Shown in pieces: positions 56,971 to 64,000 of a stretch of DNA of 64,000 bases. Position 1 is the stretch's first letter; each line of letters opens with the position of its first letter. Origin of the DNA: Palsa-504 sp963806335 (GTDB lineage: Bacteria > Actinomycetota > Actinomycetes > Streptosporangiales > Streptosporangiaceae); contig CAWDXO010000016.1 of the NCBI GenBank assembly GCA_963806335.1, positions 310,001-374,000 on the forward strand, read 5' to 3'. The position numbers and the translations under genes were made by a program. The notes beneath the pieces were generated by a model. It was not told where the DNA came from and did not search any database. It saw nothing but the letters and a program-made list of their open reading frames with translations.

Positions 56971-57429
56971 ATGTCCACGCCGACTCGAAGCGATCAGGAT
57001 CTGTCCCGGCGCGAGGAGCTGACGGTTTCCAGTGCGGTCATGTCGGGCGCGCCCTGGGCCGCCGCGACGGTGACCGGCGGGGTCGTGGCAGCCGGTGACC
57101 TCGGCCTGCACGTCATCGGCTCCGGCCTCGGCCTGGGGGCGCTGAGCGGCTCCGTGGCCATGGGCGCGGTGGCCTTTTTCGTGGTGGCCGCCGCCGGTGC
57201 GCTGTGGCGGGCCAAGCCGAGCCGCGCCATCCGCTGGGCCAGGAGCAACCCGTGGCGGTTCGCCATCCTGCCGGCGATCGCGTGCGCGGCGGTCGCCCTC
57301 GTGCTTTCCGTGGTCACCGGGGGCGGTCTCATTCACCCGATACTCAGTGGCCTGTGGCACGGCGGCATCGTGTACGGGCTGACCGGCGCGGCGGGCGCCG
57401 TCAGCAAGTCCAGGAAGCACCCGGCCTAG
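56971..57429 (+). CDS. Hypothetical membrane protein
   Basis: 152 residues from ATG 56971, with AGGA 7 bases upstream. Three or four membrane helices (about 30-48, 52-75, 93-113 and 122-140). The family is not recognised. The operator-like dyad just upstream suggests it is regulated. It converges with the anchored-protein gene, with 17 bases between stops. Confidence 0.6.
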   Translation: MSTPTRSDQDLSRREELTVSSAVMSGAPWAAATVTGGVVAAGDLGLHVIGSGLGLGALSGSVAMGAVAFFVVAAAGALWRAKPSRAIRWARSNPWRFAILPAIACAAVALVLSVVTGGGLIHPILSGLWHGGIVYGLTGAAGAVSKSRKHPA

Positions 57430-57446
57430 CCGTTCCCGGCAGGCTC

Positions 57447-58076
57447 TTACCCCGGCAGGTTGGGCAGCGCCGTCGGGTCGGAGAGCGTGTGCTCGGCGGA
57501 CCGCAGGATCGTGTAGATCGTCGTCCGTTCCGCGTCGAGCTTGCGCAGGTCCTTCGCCAGGGTGGCGTTCGCCGCGGCGCGAGCGGTCGCGTTTGACGCC
57601 GTCATGACGCTGACCATGTCGGTCTGAGCCTGCATGGCATAAGGGAAGGCCCAGCTCACGAAGTCGTTGGTGCAGTCCACCAGGTTGAACTTGGCCAGTG
57701 ACTCGGTCACCTGGTACTGCGTGAGGTCGGCCAGCGGCTCATTGTTAGCGGGCGAACAGTTCGCCGCGTTGTAGTTCACCAACCGGATCGCGGTCTGGAG
57801 ATTGTCCCTGGCACCGGACTCGATGGCGCTGAGCGCCTGCTGCGATTCCGTGACGCCCCCGGCGCACGACTCGACCGCGGCGTTCATGTCCTTCATGTAG
57901 GCGTTGAGGTCGGTGGCCTGCTGCGCATGCGATGGCTTGTGCGACAGCGAGACGAGCACGGCCGCCCCGGCCAGCACGACCACCACGAGCAGAGCCCACA
58001 TCGGGGTACGGCGGACCGGCCAGCCGCTGCGCCGTATCGGCACGTAGGGCGGGTCTGTGGTCGTCGGCGTGCTCAA
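57447..58076 (-). CDS. Membrane-anchored extracytoplasmic protein of unknown function
   Basis: 209 residues from ATG 58074-58076. One membrane helix (about 26-46) and a mostly helical outer domain with four Cys (AAVESCAGG, AANCSPAN, LVDCTNDF), three of which could form disulfides. No family is recognised. It starts four bases after the TlpA-like gene and is the last of a four-gene operon. A disulfide-dependent fold would explain its place beside a thioredoxin-like protein. Confidence 0.6.
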   Translation of the reverse strand: MSTPTTTDPPYVPIRRSGWPVRRTPMWALLVVVVLAGAAVLVSLSHKPSHAQQATDLNAYMKDMNAAVESCAGGVTESQQALSAIESGARDNLQTAIRLVNYNAANCSPANNEPLADLTQYQVTESLAKFNLVDCTNDFVSWAFPYAMQAQTDMVSVMTASNATARAAANATLAKDLRKLDAERTTIYTILRSAEHTLSDPTALPNLPG

Positions 58077-58080
58077 CTGA

Positions 58081-58719
58081 TCAACTCCTCGTGGCGAGCG
58101 CGATGCCCCGGTTGAGGTCCGCCGTCGTCACCGCGCCGAAGATGCGGTCGACGATGCGGTGCTTGGCGTTGAGAAAGAACGTCTGCGGCAGGCCGTCGAT
58201 GCCGTAGGCGGACGCGGCGTTGAACTGCGGGTCCCATCCCACCGGGTAGGTGACGCCCTCGGCGCGGGTGAACGACATCGCATGGGCCAGGACGTCGTTC
58301 TCGTCCAGGCCCACCAGCGCTACCCGGCCATGCTCGGACCGGTAGAACTTGGCCAGCAGCGGGGTCTCCTGCTGGCAGGGCGTGCACCACGACGCGAAGA
58401 AGTTCACGATGAGCGGCCGGCCAGCGTAGTGGCTGAGCGAGACCTGCTGGCCGGAATGGCCCAGGGCGGGCAGGCTGAACGTGGCTGCCGCTACCGCGGG
58501 CGGCGGCGCCGCCTGCGGTGAAGCCGAGCTGGCCAGGGCGATGCCGGCCAGGGATCCCGCGACGCAGAGCGCGATGATGCCGGAGAGGACCTTGTGCCGG
58601 AGCGCTGACCGCCAGGTATCGCGGATCGCGCCCGCCCACGTCTGTTGCCCCATGCTCCGTTTCACCTTGCTCCGTGTTGCCCTGGCGCTGGCCGGCCGGG
58701 TGGCGGACCGCTCCGTCAC
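58081..58719 (-). CDS. TlpA/ResA-like thiol-disulfide oxidoreductase, membrane-anchored
   Basis: 212 residues. One membrane helix (about 45-65) followed by a thioredoxin-fold domain with the active site FFASWCTPCQQETPLL and the cis-Pro loop GLPQTFFL. It works outside the membrane reducing or forming disulfides, as in cytochrome or oxidase maturation. ATG 58717-58719 overlaps the kinase stop (ATGA), so it is in the same operon as the two-component system. Confidence 0.87.
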   Translation of the reverse strand: MTERSATRPASARATRSKVKRSMGQQTWAGAIRDTWRSALRHKVLSGIIALCVAGSLAGIALASSASPQAAPPPAVAAATFSLPALGHSGQQVSLSHYAGRPLIVNFFASWCTPCQQETPLLAKFYRSEHGRVALVGLDENDVLAHAMSFTRAEGVTYPVGWDPQFNAASAYGIDGLPQTFFLNAKHRIVDRIFGAVTTADLNRGIALATRS

Positions 58720-60044
58720 GGCTTCCCGGCCAGTCTGCCATCGGTCACGTCCGCTCCCGCCGGCGCCGCCGGCGGGAGGGCCAGCGGTCCCGGCGGACCG
58801 GGGAGCTGCAGTTCGAACTCGCTGCCCTGGCCGGGGCGGCTGCGTACCACGACCTCTCCGCCGTGGGCCCGCGCGACCGCGCGCACCAGCGCCAGTCCCA
58901 GCCCGGTGCCGTGCGGCTGCCCGCTGTCGCCGCTGCGGAACCTGTCGAAGATGTGCCCGAGCAGGTCGGCCGGAATGCCGTGGCCGGCGTCCGCGACGAT
59001 CAGCCGGGCCGGCAGGCCGTATCCGGTCGCCACGACCGACAACTTTATGACACTTCCGTCGGCGGTGTGCCGGACGGCGTTCTCCAGGAGCGCGTCGATC
59101 GCCAGGCCGAGCCGCTCCCGGTCGGCCTGCACGGTGGCCTTATCGAGGCGGCCGAGCCGCCAGCGGCGGTCGGCGGTCGGCCGCCATCTGCGCAGGGTTT
59201 CCATGGTGAAGCTGTCCAGGGCGACCGGCTCGAGCTGCAGGAACTCAGGTCCCTCGGCGGCCGCGATGACCAGCAGCCGCTCGGCGATTCGCCGCAGCCG
59301 GTTCAGCTCGCCCAGTATCACCTGGATGTCGTGGCCCTCCTGGCGGCCGGTGAGGCCGCGAGCGAGCAGCTCCGCGTGCCCAAGCGCGATGGTGATCGGC
59401 GTGCGAAGCTGATGGGAGGCGTCCTGGAGGAACCTGCGCTGGGTGGCAAGCAGCCGCGCGTTCTCCTCACCGAACAGGCGCGACTCGTGCTCCGCGGCGA
59501 GCTTGCGCCTGGCGTGCCAGGCCATGGCGCAGAACATGGCCGCCATCAGCGGAACCTCGGTCAGTTCGGCGCCTGGCTCGGCGCCGCGCGCCACGTCCAG
59601 GCCGATCGCCGCGGCGGTCGTCGCCATGACCACGCCGAGCACCCACAGCGTGGGCTTGGCCGCCCAGGTGCGGAAGCCGTACACCAGCGTGAAGCTGATC
59701 CAGATGAAGTGGAAGGGGACGGTCTCCCAGCCGGCGAACGCGATGATGGCGACCAGGTTGAGGGCGGAGAAGACCGCCCACGCGGCGTCGAGCAGTACCG
59801 GCCGGAAGGGCCAGTCGAGCCTGATGGCGAACCGGCCGAGCCCGCTGAGCCGGACGGTGAACCGGCCGGCCCCGGACGGGCCGGGCTCGGCCGGGCTGGG
59901 CTCGGCCGGGCTGGGCTCGGCCGGGCTGGGCTCGGCCGGGCTGGGCTCGGCCGGGCTGGGCTCGGCCGGGCTGGGCTCGTCCGGCCCGGGCCCGTCCGGG
60001 TCGGCGTGGCCCGCGTCAGCGGCCGGCGAGCTGATAGCCTTCAC
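58716..60044 (-). CDS. Sensor histidine kinase
   Basis: 442 residues. The N terminus has six EPSPA repeats (15-base DNA repeats at about 59881-59975). Four membrane helices follow (about 80-165) with almost no outer loops. HisKA: FLQDASHQLRTPITIALGHAELL with the phospho-His; HATPase: LLENAVRHT, VADAGHGIPADLLGHIFDRF and GTGLGLALVRAVARAHGG. It overlaps the response regulator by 29 bases. Its signal is unknown; a membrane-intrinsic or redox cue would fit the TlpA neighbour. Confidence 0.88.
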   Translation of the reverse strand: MKAISSPAADAGHADPDGPGPDEPSPAEPSPAEPSPAEPSPAEPSPAEPSPAEPGPSGAGRFTVRLSGLGRFAIRLDWPFRPVLLDAAWAVFSALNLVAIIAFAGWETVPFHFIWISFTLVYGFRTWAAKPTLWVLGVVMATTAAAIGLDVARGAEPGAELTEVPLMAAMFCAMAWHARRKLAAEHESRLFGEENARLLATQRRFLQDASHQLRTPITIALGHAELLARGLTGRQEGHDIQVILGELNRLRRIAERLLVIAAAEGPEFLQLEPVALDSFTMETLRRWRPTADRRWRLGRLDKATVQADRERLGLAIDALLENAVRHTADGSVIKLSVVATGYGLPARLIVADAGHGIPADLLGHIFDRFRSGDSGQPHGTGLGLALVRAVARAHGGEVVVRSRPGQGSEFELQLPGPPGPLALPPAAPAGADVTDGRLAGKP

Positions 60045-60768
60045 CGCGCACCGTCTTGATCAGGTCGAACCCTAGCTTCGACCGCAGCCGCCGGACGCAC
60101 ACGTCGACGACGTTCGAGCCCGGGTCGAAGTCGTATCCCCACACGGTGGCCAGCAGCTGGCCCTTGGGTACCGACTGGCCGGCATGTTCCGCCAGTTCCC
60201 GCAACAGCAGGAATTCGAGCCTGGTCAGCGGCACCGGTCCGTCGCCGATGTCGGCGACCAGCCGCCCGACGTCCAGCGTGAGGCCGGCCGCCCGGACGAT
60301 TTCCCCGGCCCGGTCATGCCCGCTCTCGCCGATCCCCCCGCGCAGCCGGACCCTGACCCGGGCCAGCAGCTCGGCCAGCGAGAACGGCTTGGTCAGGTAG
60401 TCCTGCGCCCCGCGCTCAAGGCACTCCACCTTGGAGGACACGTCCGCTAGGCACGACAGCACGAGCACGGCCTGATCCGGGCGTGCCGTCAGCAGGCGTT
60501 CGAGCACCACCTGGCCCGCCATGTCCGGCATGACCAGGTCCAAGATGACGAGGTCGTAATGCCGGGCGAGAGCCTGCCGCAGGGCTTCGGATCCGGTGGC
60601 GGCCAGATCGGCCGCATAGCCTGCCGCGTCGAGCGCGCGGCCGATAAACGCCCGGATTCCGGGCTCGTCATCGGCCACGAGGATCCTGGCGGCAACCGCA
60701 TCGATCCTGGCGGCAGCCGCATCCGCTTGGTGAGTAAGGGTGGCCTGAGCAGCTTCTTGCGAAGTCAT
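60016..60768 (-). CDS. OmpR/PhoB-type response regulator
   Basis: 250 residues. Receiver: LVADDEPGIRAFIGRALDAAGY, phospho-Asp in LVILDLVMPDMAG, LVLSCLADVSSKVECL and LTKPFS. Winged helix: LTRLEFLLLRELAEHAGQSV, LLATVWGYDFDPGSNVVDVCVRRLRSKLG and VRGEGYQL. First gene of the operon regulator-kinase-TlpA-anchored protein. The neighbouring divergent region leads to the cytochrome oxidase genes. Confidence 0.88.
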   Translation of the reverse strand: MTSQEAAQATLTHQADAAAARIDAVAARILVADDEPGIRAFIGRALDAAGYAADLAATGSEALRQALARHYDLVILDLVMPDMAGQVVLERLLTARPDQAVLVLSCLADVSSKVECLERGAQDYLTKPFSLAELLARVRVRLRGGIGESGHDRAGEIVRAAGLTLDVGRLVADIGDGPVPLTRLEFLLLRELAEHAGQSVPKGQLLATVWGYDFDPGSNVVDVCVRRLRSKLGFDLIKTVRGEGYQLAGR

Positions 60769-61408
60769 CGCCTCTCCGCCACTTGTGGTCGCTTGCCACC
60801 CCCCAAGGTGCCGGCCACCATGTCGCCCGGCGCCAGGCTCACGGTTGAACCTCGTCCCAAATAACCGATATGCCCTGCTGCAGATGTTTCTACTTCGGTC
60901 CGCCGCCGGTCAAGTGTCTGGTTAAGGTAAGCCCTCATCTGTTACACGTCTGTGTCACAAACGATTGCAACCGTTGGCTTCCCGCTTTCTGTCAGCGGAC
61001 ACGGATCGCTGACGTGCGGAGATAGCTGCGGTAGTGGTCCGCAGGCAGGCCCCGGCGAGGAATCCTATGGCTGCCTGATCACCGGGTGCACGCTGCCGTG
61101 TGTGCCTGCCGCGAACGGGAAACCGGGCCGCCAGGGCCTGCGCCGACGGCGCGGGCGCGGGCGCGGGCCGGGTCAAGGCGCGGGCGCCGCCGAGGTTCAT
61201 GTGCAAGCGCATGACAATTTTGTCATTCAAGGCGCGCGATGTTGCGTCCCCATTCGTTTCACCGCCAACATCAGGTGCGTAGCTGGGCATCGTCTCTGCA
61301 GGCTTTCTGGACGGCGCTGCCCACTCGTCCCGGTCGCCGGGTGACAGCGGCGGCTAGGTCGCTGCAACCGTGTGCATCGGATGTCGCAACGAAACGAGGT
61401 GGTAACCG
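60769..61408. promoter_or_regulatory. Long divergent regulatory region before the oxidase cluster
   Basis: 640 bases without a convincing gene. At 60940-60959 lies an imperfect dyad TGTTACAC-GTCT-GTGTCACA. Then come adjacent stem-loops: GTCAGCG/CGCTGAC (60991-61013), TGCGGA/TCCGCA (61015-61043) and CAGGCA/TGCCTG (61042-61077), followed by very GC-rich DNA. They could be part of a structured 5' leader of the oxidase transcript. No known riboswitch is recognised. Confidence 0.4.
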
Positions 61409-62092
61409 GTGTCACTGCGGGCCCGCGTGACGACGCTAGTGGGCGCGTTCGTCGTCGTAGTCGCGGCCATAGCCTTCGTCGCCGTCCATTTCATCCTCGC
61501 CTCTCCGCCGGTCGTGGATTACACGTCTTTCGCCAGCGGCGGTCAGGTGAATGTCGTGATGCAGACCGACCCGCAGAACACGGTGACCCAGCAACCGGAC
61601 TGGGTCTCGTACTTCATCCAGAACCCGCAGAGCAAACAGTGGGTGCACACCACTTACTTCAAGGTGCCGGCCGGCACCAAGGTGAACATGACGATCTACG
61701 GCTACGACGGCTGTACCCCGCTGCGCAACCCGGTGTGGGGCCAGGTGACCGGCACCGCCGGCGGCGTGGCCTACAACAACGGCCTGCCGTATTCACTGCT
61801 CGACTCCTGGTCGGGGTGCAACGTCCAGCACACGTTCTCGATGGCGGGCCTCGGTATCAACGTCCCGATCGCCTCGCCGACGACGCTGAAGGCGAACAGC
61901 AACCTGTGCGGCACGTCGCCGTGCACCAGCGGCCCGCACCAGGTGATCACCTTCAGCTTCAGGACTCCGGCCCAGGGCGGGACCTTCCGCTGGCAGTGCA
62001 TCGTCCCGTGCGGCCTGGGCTACGTGGACGGAAACGGCGGTCCGATGGCGACGCCTGGTTACATGAGCGGGCAGATGGAGGTGCAAGCCTGA
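61409..62092 (+). CDS. Membrane-anchored cupredoxin-like protein with CuA-like Cys motif
   Basis: 227 residues from GTG 61409, with GAGGTGG upstream. A signal-anchor helix (about 8-28) leads into a beta-rich domain. Near the C terminus WQCIVPCGLGYVDGNGGPM resembles the Cys-x3-Cys...Met copper loop of oxidase subunit II, and an earlier NVQHTFSM offers the His ligand. A pair CTPL/CNVQ and a CGTSPC loop add more Cys. It overlaps the real subunit II by one base (TGATG). It may bind copper for electron entry or for CuA assembly. Confidence 0.6.
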   Translation: MSLRARVTTLVGAFVVVVAAIAFVAVHFILASPPVVDYTSFASGGQVNVVMQTDPQNTVTQQPDWVSYFIQNPQSKQWVHTTYFKVPAGTKVNMTIYGYDGCTPLRNPVWGQVTGTAGGVAYNNGLPYSLLDSWSGCNVQHTFSMAGLGINVPIASPTTLKANSNLCGTSPCTSGPHQVITFSFRTPAQGGTFRWQCIVPCGLGYVDGNGGPMATPGYMSGQMEVQA

Positions 62093-63027
62093 TGGCCGAG
62101 GAGTCCTCGAGCCCGGCCGCGGCCGCCGAACCGCGGCACGGGCTGCGGCTGCTGATCGCATGGGCGGTGGCCAGCGTCATCGGCTGCCTGCTTGTCTACT
62201 TCGTCTGGGGCCCGCACATGCCGCCCGGCGCGATGTCAAGCTCGGCGGCCAACCAGCAGTTCGACACCCGGGTCCTCGCCACGATCGCGACGCCCGTCGT
62301 GCTCGGCGTGCTGATCTACTTCGGCTACGCGCTGACGTTCTGGCGGGCGAAGGACGGCGACGAGACCGACGGGCCGCCGATCCACGGCAACACCCGGATC
62401 CAGCTGACCTGGATCTCGGTGACCTCGGCGATCGTGCTCGCCCTCGCCGTATTCGGCACCGTCGAGCTTTGGACCACGCAGGGGGCAGGCGCGGGCCAGG
62501 GCCCGCAGCCCATCTTCACGCCGGGTACCTCCGGCGTGCTAGAGGTGCAGGTCATCGGCCAGCAGTGGGCGTGGACCTACCGCTATCCGCAGTTCGGCGG
62601 TTTCGAGACGACGCAGCTCGAGATTCCGGCGGGCCAGCCGGTCCAGTTCAACGTCACCTCGCTGGACGTCATCCACAGCTTCTGGGCCTACGAGCTCGGG
62701 GTGAAGGCCGACGCCAACCCCGGGGTGAACAACGTCGCGTACACCACGCCTCAGCACACCGGCAGCTTTGTGGTCCGCTGCTCCGAGCTGTGCGGTCTGT
62801 GGCACGGTGCCATGTTCAACTACGGGAAGGTCGTCTCGCCGGCCGCCTTCGAGACGTGGGCGCGCCAGACCCAGATACGGCTGGCGTCGGTGACCAAGAT
62901 CCTGCCGCCTTACTCGCTGACTTACGACCCCACCGTGGTTCCCAACTTCGGCAAGGTCCTCACCGAGCTGGGGCTCACCGGCGCAGGCGGCGGCTACTAC
63001 AGCCCCAACGATCCTGAGCAGCCATGA
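62092..63027 (+). CDS. ctaC: Cytochrome c oxidase subunit II
   Basis: 311 residues from ATG 62092. Two membrane helices (about 22-42 and 64-84, with a further helix near 105-125) precede the CuA domain: VIGQQWAWTYRYPQFGGF, NVTSLDVIHSFWAYELG (first His ligand) and VVRCSELCGLWHGAMFNYGKV (Cys, Glu, Cys, His, Met ligands all kept). It takes electrons from cytochrome c and passes them to subunit I. The C-terminal 40 residues are an extension. There is no fused cytochrome c domain. Confidence 0.9.
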   Translation: MAEESSSPAAAAEPRHGLRLLIAWAVASVIGCLLVYFVWGPHMPPGAMSSSAANQQFDTRVLATIATPVVLGVLIYFGYALTFWRAKDGDETDGPPIHGNTRIQLTWISVTSAIVLALAVFGTVELWTTQGAGAGQGPQPIFTPGTSGVLEVQVIGQQWAWTYRYPQFGGFETTQLEIPAGQPVQFNVTSLDVIHSFWAYELGVKADANPGVNNVAYTTPQHTGSFVVRCSELCGLWHGAMFNYGKVVSPAAFETWARQTQIRLASVTKILPPYSLTYDPTVVPNFGKVLTELGLTGAGGGYYSPNDPEQP

Positions 63028-63052
63028 TTCGGCGGAGAGCGAGGTAACGCAG

Positions 63053-64000
63053 ATGGCCATCGAAATCCAGCCGGAGAGCATGCAGGAACCTGGCGGACGT
63101 GAGCCAGTCGGCCTGCCCAAGGCCCGGCCCTGGTGGATGCGGCCGGCCGTCCATACCGCGCTGCTCGGGGCGGTCATCGGCTACGCGCTCGGACACTGGC
63201 TCGGCAACTTCGTCGCCAGCGGCTACCAGCAGATCGGCACCGCCGACGACAACGACTTCGCCATCGTCCTCGGCTATGCCTTCGGCGTGCTCGGCTGGGT
63301 GACCGGGCTCGGGATCTTCAACGACGTGATCCGGCAGATGCTCGGCCGCCCCGTCACCGGCACCGAGGACGTCGGGCCTGGCCTGGCGAAGTACTTCAGG
63401 TACACGCTGGACCACAAGGTGGTCGGCCTCCAGTACCTGGTCGCGATGATCGGCTACTTCCTGACCGGCGGCCTGTTCGCGATGGCGATCAGGGCCGAGC
63501 TGCTGTCGCCCACCTACCACCTGCTCACCCCCAGCGCTTACCTCGAGGTGGTCGGCGAGCACGGCACCATGATGATGATGATGATGACCTCGGTCGTCAT
63601 GGGGCCGCTCGGCAACTACCTGGTGCCGCTGATGATCGGCTCCAAGCGGGTCGCGTACCCGCGGATCGAGGCGCTGTCGTTCTGGCTGACCCCGTGCGCG
63701 TTCGTCATCCTGCTCTCCAGCGTGCTGATGGGCGGCTTCCCGACCGGCTGGACCGGCTACGCGCCGCTGTCCGTCCAGGCCGGCTCGGGCATGGACGGCT
63801 ACGCGGTCGCCTTCGGGCTGATGGGGATCTCGGCCATCCTGGCCGCGTTCAACATCGTGGTGACGATCATCTGCTACCGGGCGCCCGGCATGCGGTGGAG
63901 CCGGCTGCCGATGTTCGTGTGGGCCATGCTCACCACGGGATTCCTCCTGGTCCTGGCCGCGCCGGTGCTCGTCGGCGGGATGTACATGATCATTACCGAC
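63053..64000 (+). CDS. ctaD: Cytochrome c oxidase subunit I (3' end cut by window edge)
   Basis: The frame from ATG 63053, with GAGG 8 bases upstream, stays open for 316 codons to the window edge. It is a heme-copper oxidase subunit I: LDHKVVGLQYLVAMIGYFLTGGL, VVGEHGTMMMMMMTSVVMG with a heme His and GNYLVPLMIGSKRVAYPRIEALSFWL. About 65 extra N-terminal residues contain an additional membrane helix pair before the usual first helix. A run of six Met codons (atg repeats) lies in the helix after the heme His. The subtype differs from the standard actinobacterial aa3 sequence as I know it. Confidence 0.88.
   Translation, partial: MAIEIQPESMQEPGGREPVGLPKARPWWMRPAVHTALLGAVIGYALGHWLGNFVASGYQQIGTADDNDFAIVLGYAFGVLGWVTGLGIFNDVIRQMLGRPVTGTEDVGPGLAKYFRYTLDHKVVGLQYLVAMIGYFLTGGLFAMAIRAELLSPTYHLLTPSAYLEVVGEHGTMMMMMMTSVVMGPLGNYLVPLMIGSKRVAYPRIEALSFWLTPCAFVILLSSVLMGGFPTGWTGYAPLSVQAGSGMDGYAVAFGLMGISAILAAFNIVVTIICYRAPGMRWSRLPMFVWAMLTTGFLLVLAAPVLVGGMYMIITD

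Noticed and set aside
58674..60059. 461-codon plus-strand open frame opposite the histidine kinase
   Set aside because: Its GRAGL repeats are the reverse reading of the kinase EPSPA repeats.
60991..61077. Possible c-di-AMP (ydaO-type) or cobalamin riboswitch
   Set aside because: Stem-loops are present but the conserved sequence boxes of those classes were not found; kept only as an unassigned structured region.

Overview
The window is about 64 kb of very GC-rich DNA with actinobacterial gene content: mycothiol biosynthesis (mshB), a 7Fe ferredoxin next to dapC, a DivIVA-domain protein beside tag, a Ser/Thr kinase, large Kdp genes and many GTG starts. It is most likely chromosome of a soil-type actinomycete (Actinomycetota, Streptomyces/Streptosporangiales-like gene orders). 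I see no rRNA, tRNA, CRISPR array, phage or intact insertion sequence.

Layout. 0-10 kb: end of a succinate dehydrogenase membrane anchor, DUF952, an S9 dipeptidyl peptidase, mshB-DUF6113-flavin reductase, ddaH-rocD (rocD frameshifted), an SAM methyltransferase and topoisomerase IB. 10-18 kb: secreted ricin-B lectin, dapC-fdxA, lysozyme-like protein, dapD, a LOG-family gene (frameshifted), DivIVA-tag. 18-31 kb: hydrolases, SDR, a NaeI-like restriction enzyme overlapping a LysR gene, agmatinase, CaCA exchanger, MarR-ClC, a dimethylformamidase-like lipoprotein and an Lrp regulator. 31-46 kb: a potassium region with kdpD-kdpE, a Ser/Thr kinase, a remnant two-component pair, and a second operon (small ORF)-kdpF-kdpA-kdpB-kdpC-kdpE2, preceded by a universal stress protein. 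46-57 kb: membrane GT-C-like protein, HAD phosphatase, SGNH hydrolase, aminotransferase/LysR pair, dapE and two HtrA-type proteases. 57-64 kb: response regulator-histidine kinase-TlpA-anchored protein operon, then a cupredoxin and cytochrome oxidase subunits II and I, running off the right edge.

How genes work together. dapC, dapD and dapE give three steps of the succinylase route to diaminopimelate, but lie in two places 38 kb apart. The Kdp genes form a complete high-affinity K+ uptake system with one sensor kinase and two KdpE-type regulators. The kdpDE and kdpFABC operons carry a matching 40-bp upstream element with identical internal spacing, and the kdpA-kdpB spacer can fold into several perfect helices, one of which holds the kdpB Shine-Dalgarno in its loop. 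These are the strongest candidates for undescribed regulation here.

Caution on quality. At least five genes (rocD, LOG family, universal stress protein, LysR, HtrA) are broken by single small indels, mostly at short G/C runs, while both halves stay well conserved. This looks more like indel error in the assembly than real gene decay. Low-complexity tandem repeats of 12-18 bases are also common in linkers of otherwise unrelated proteins.
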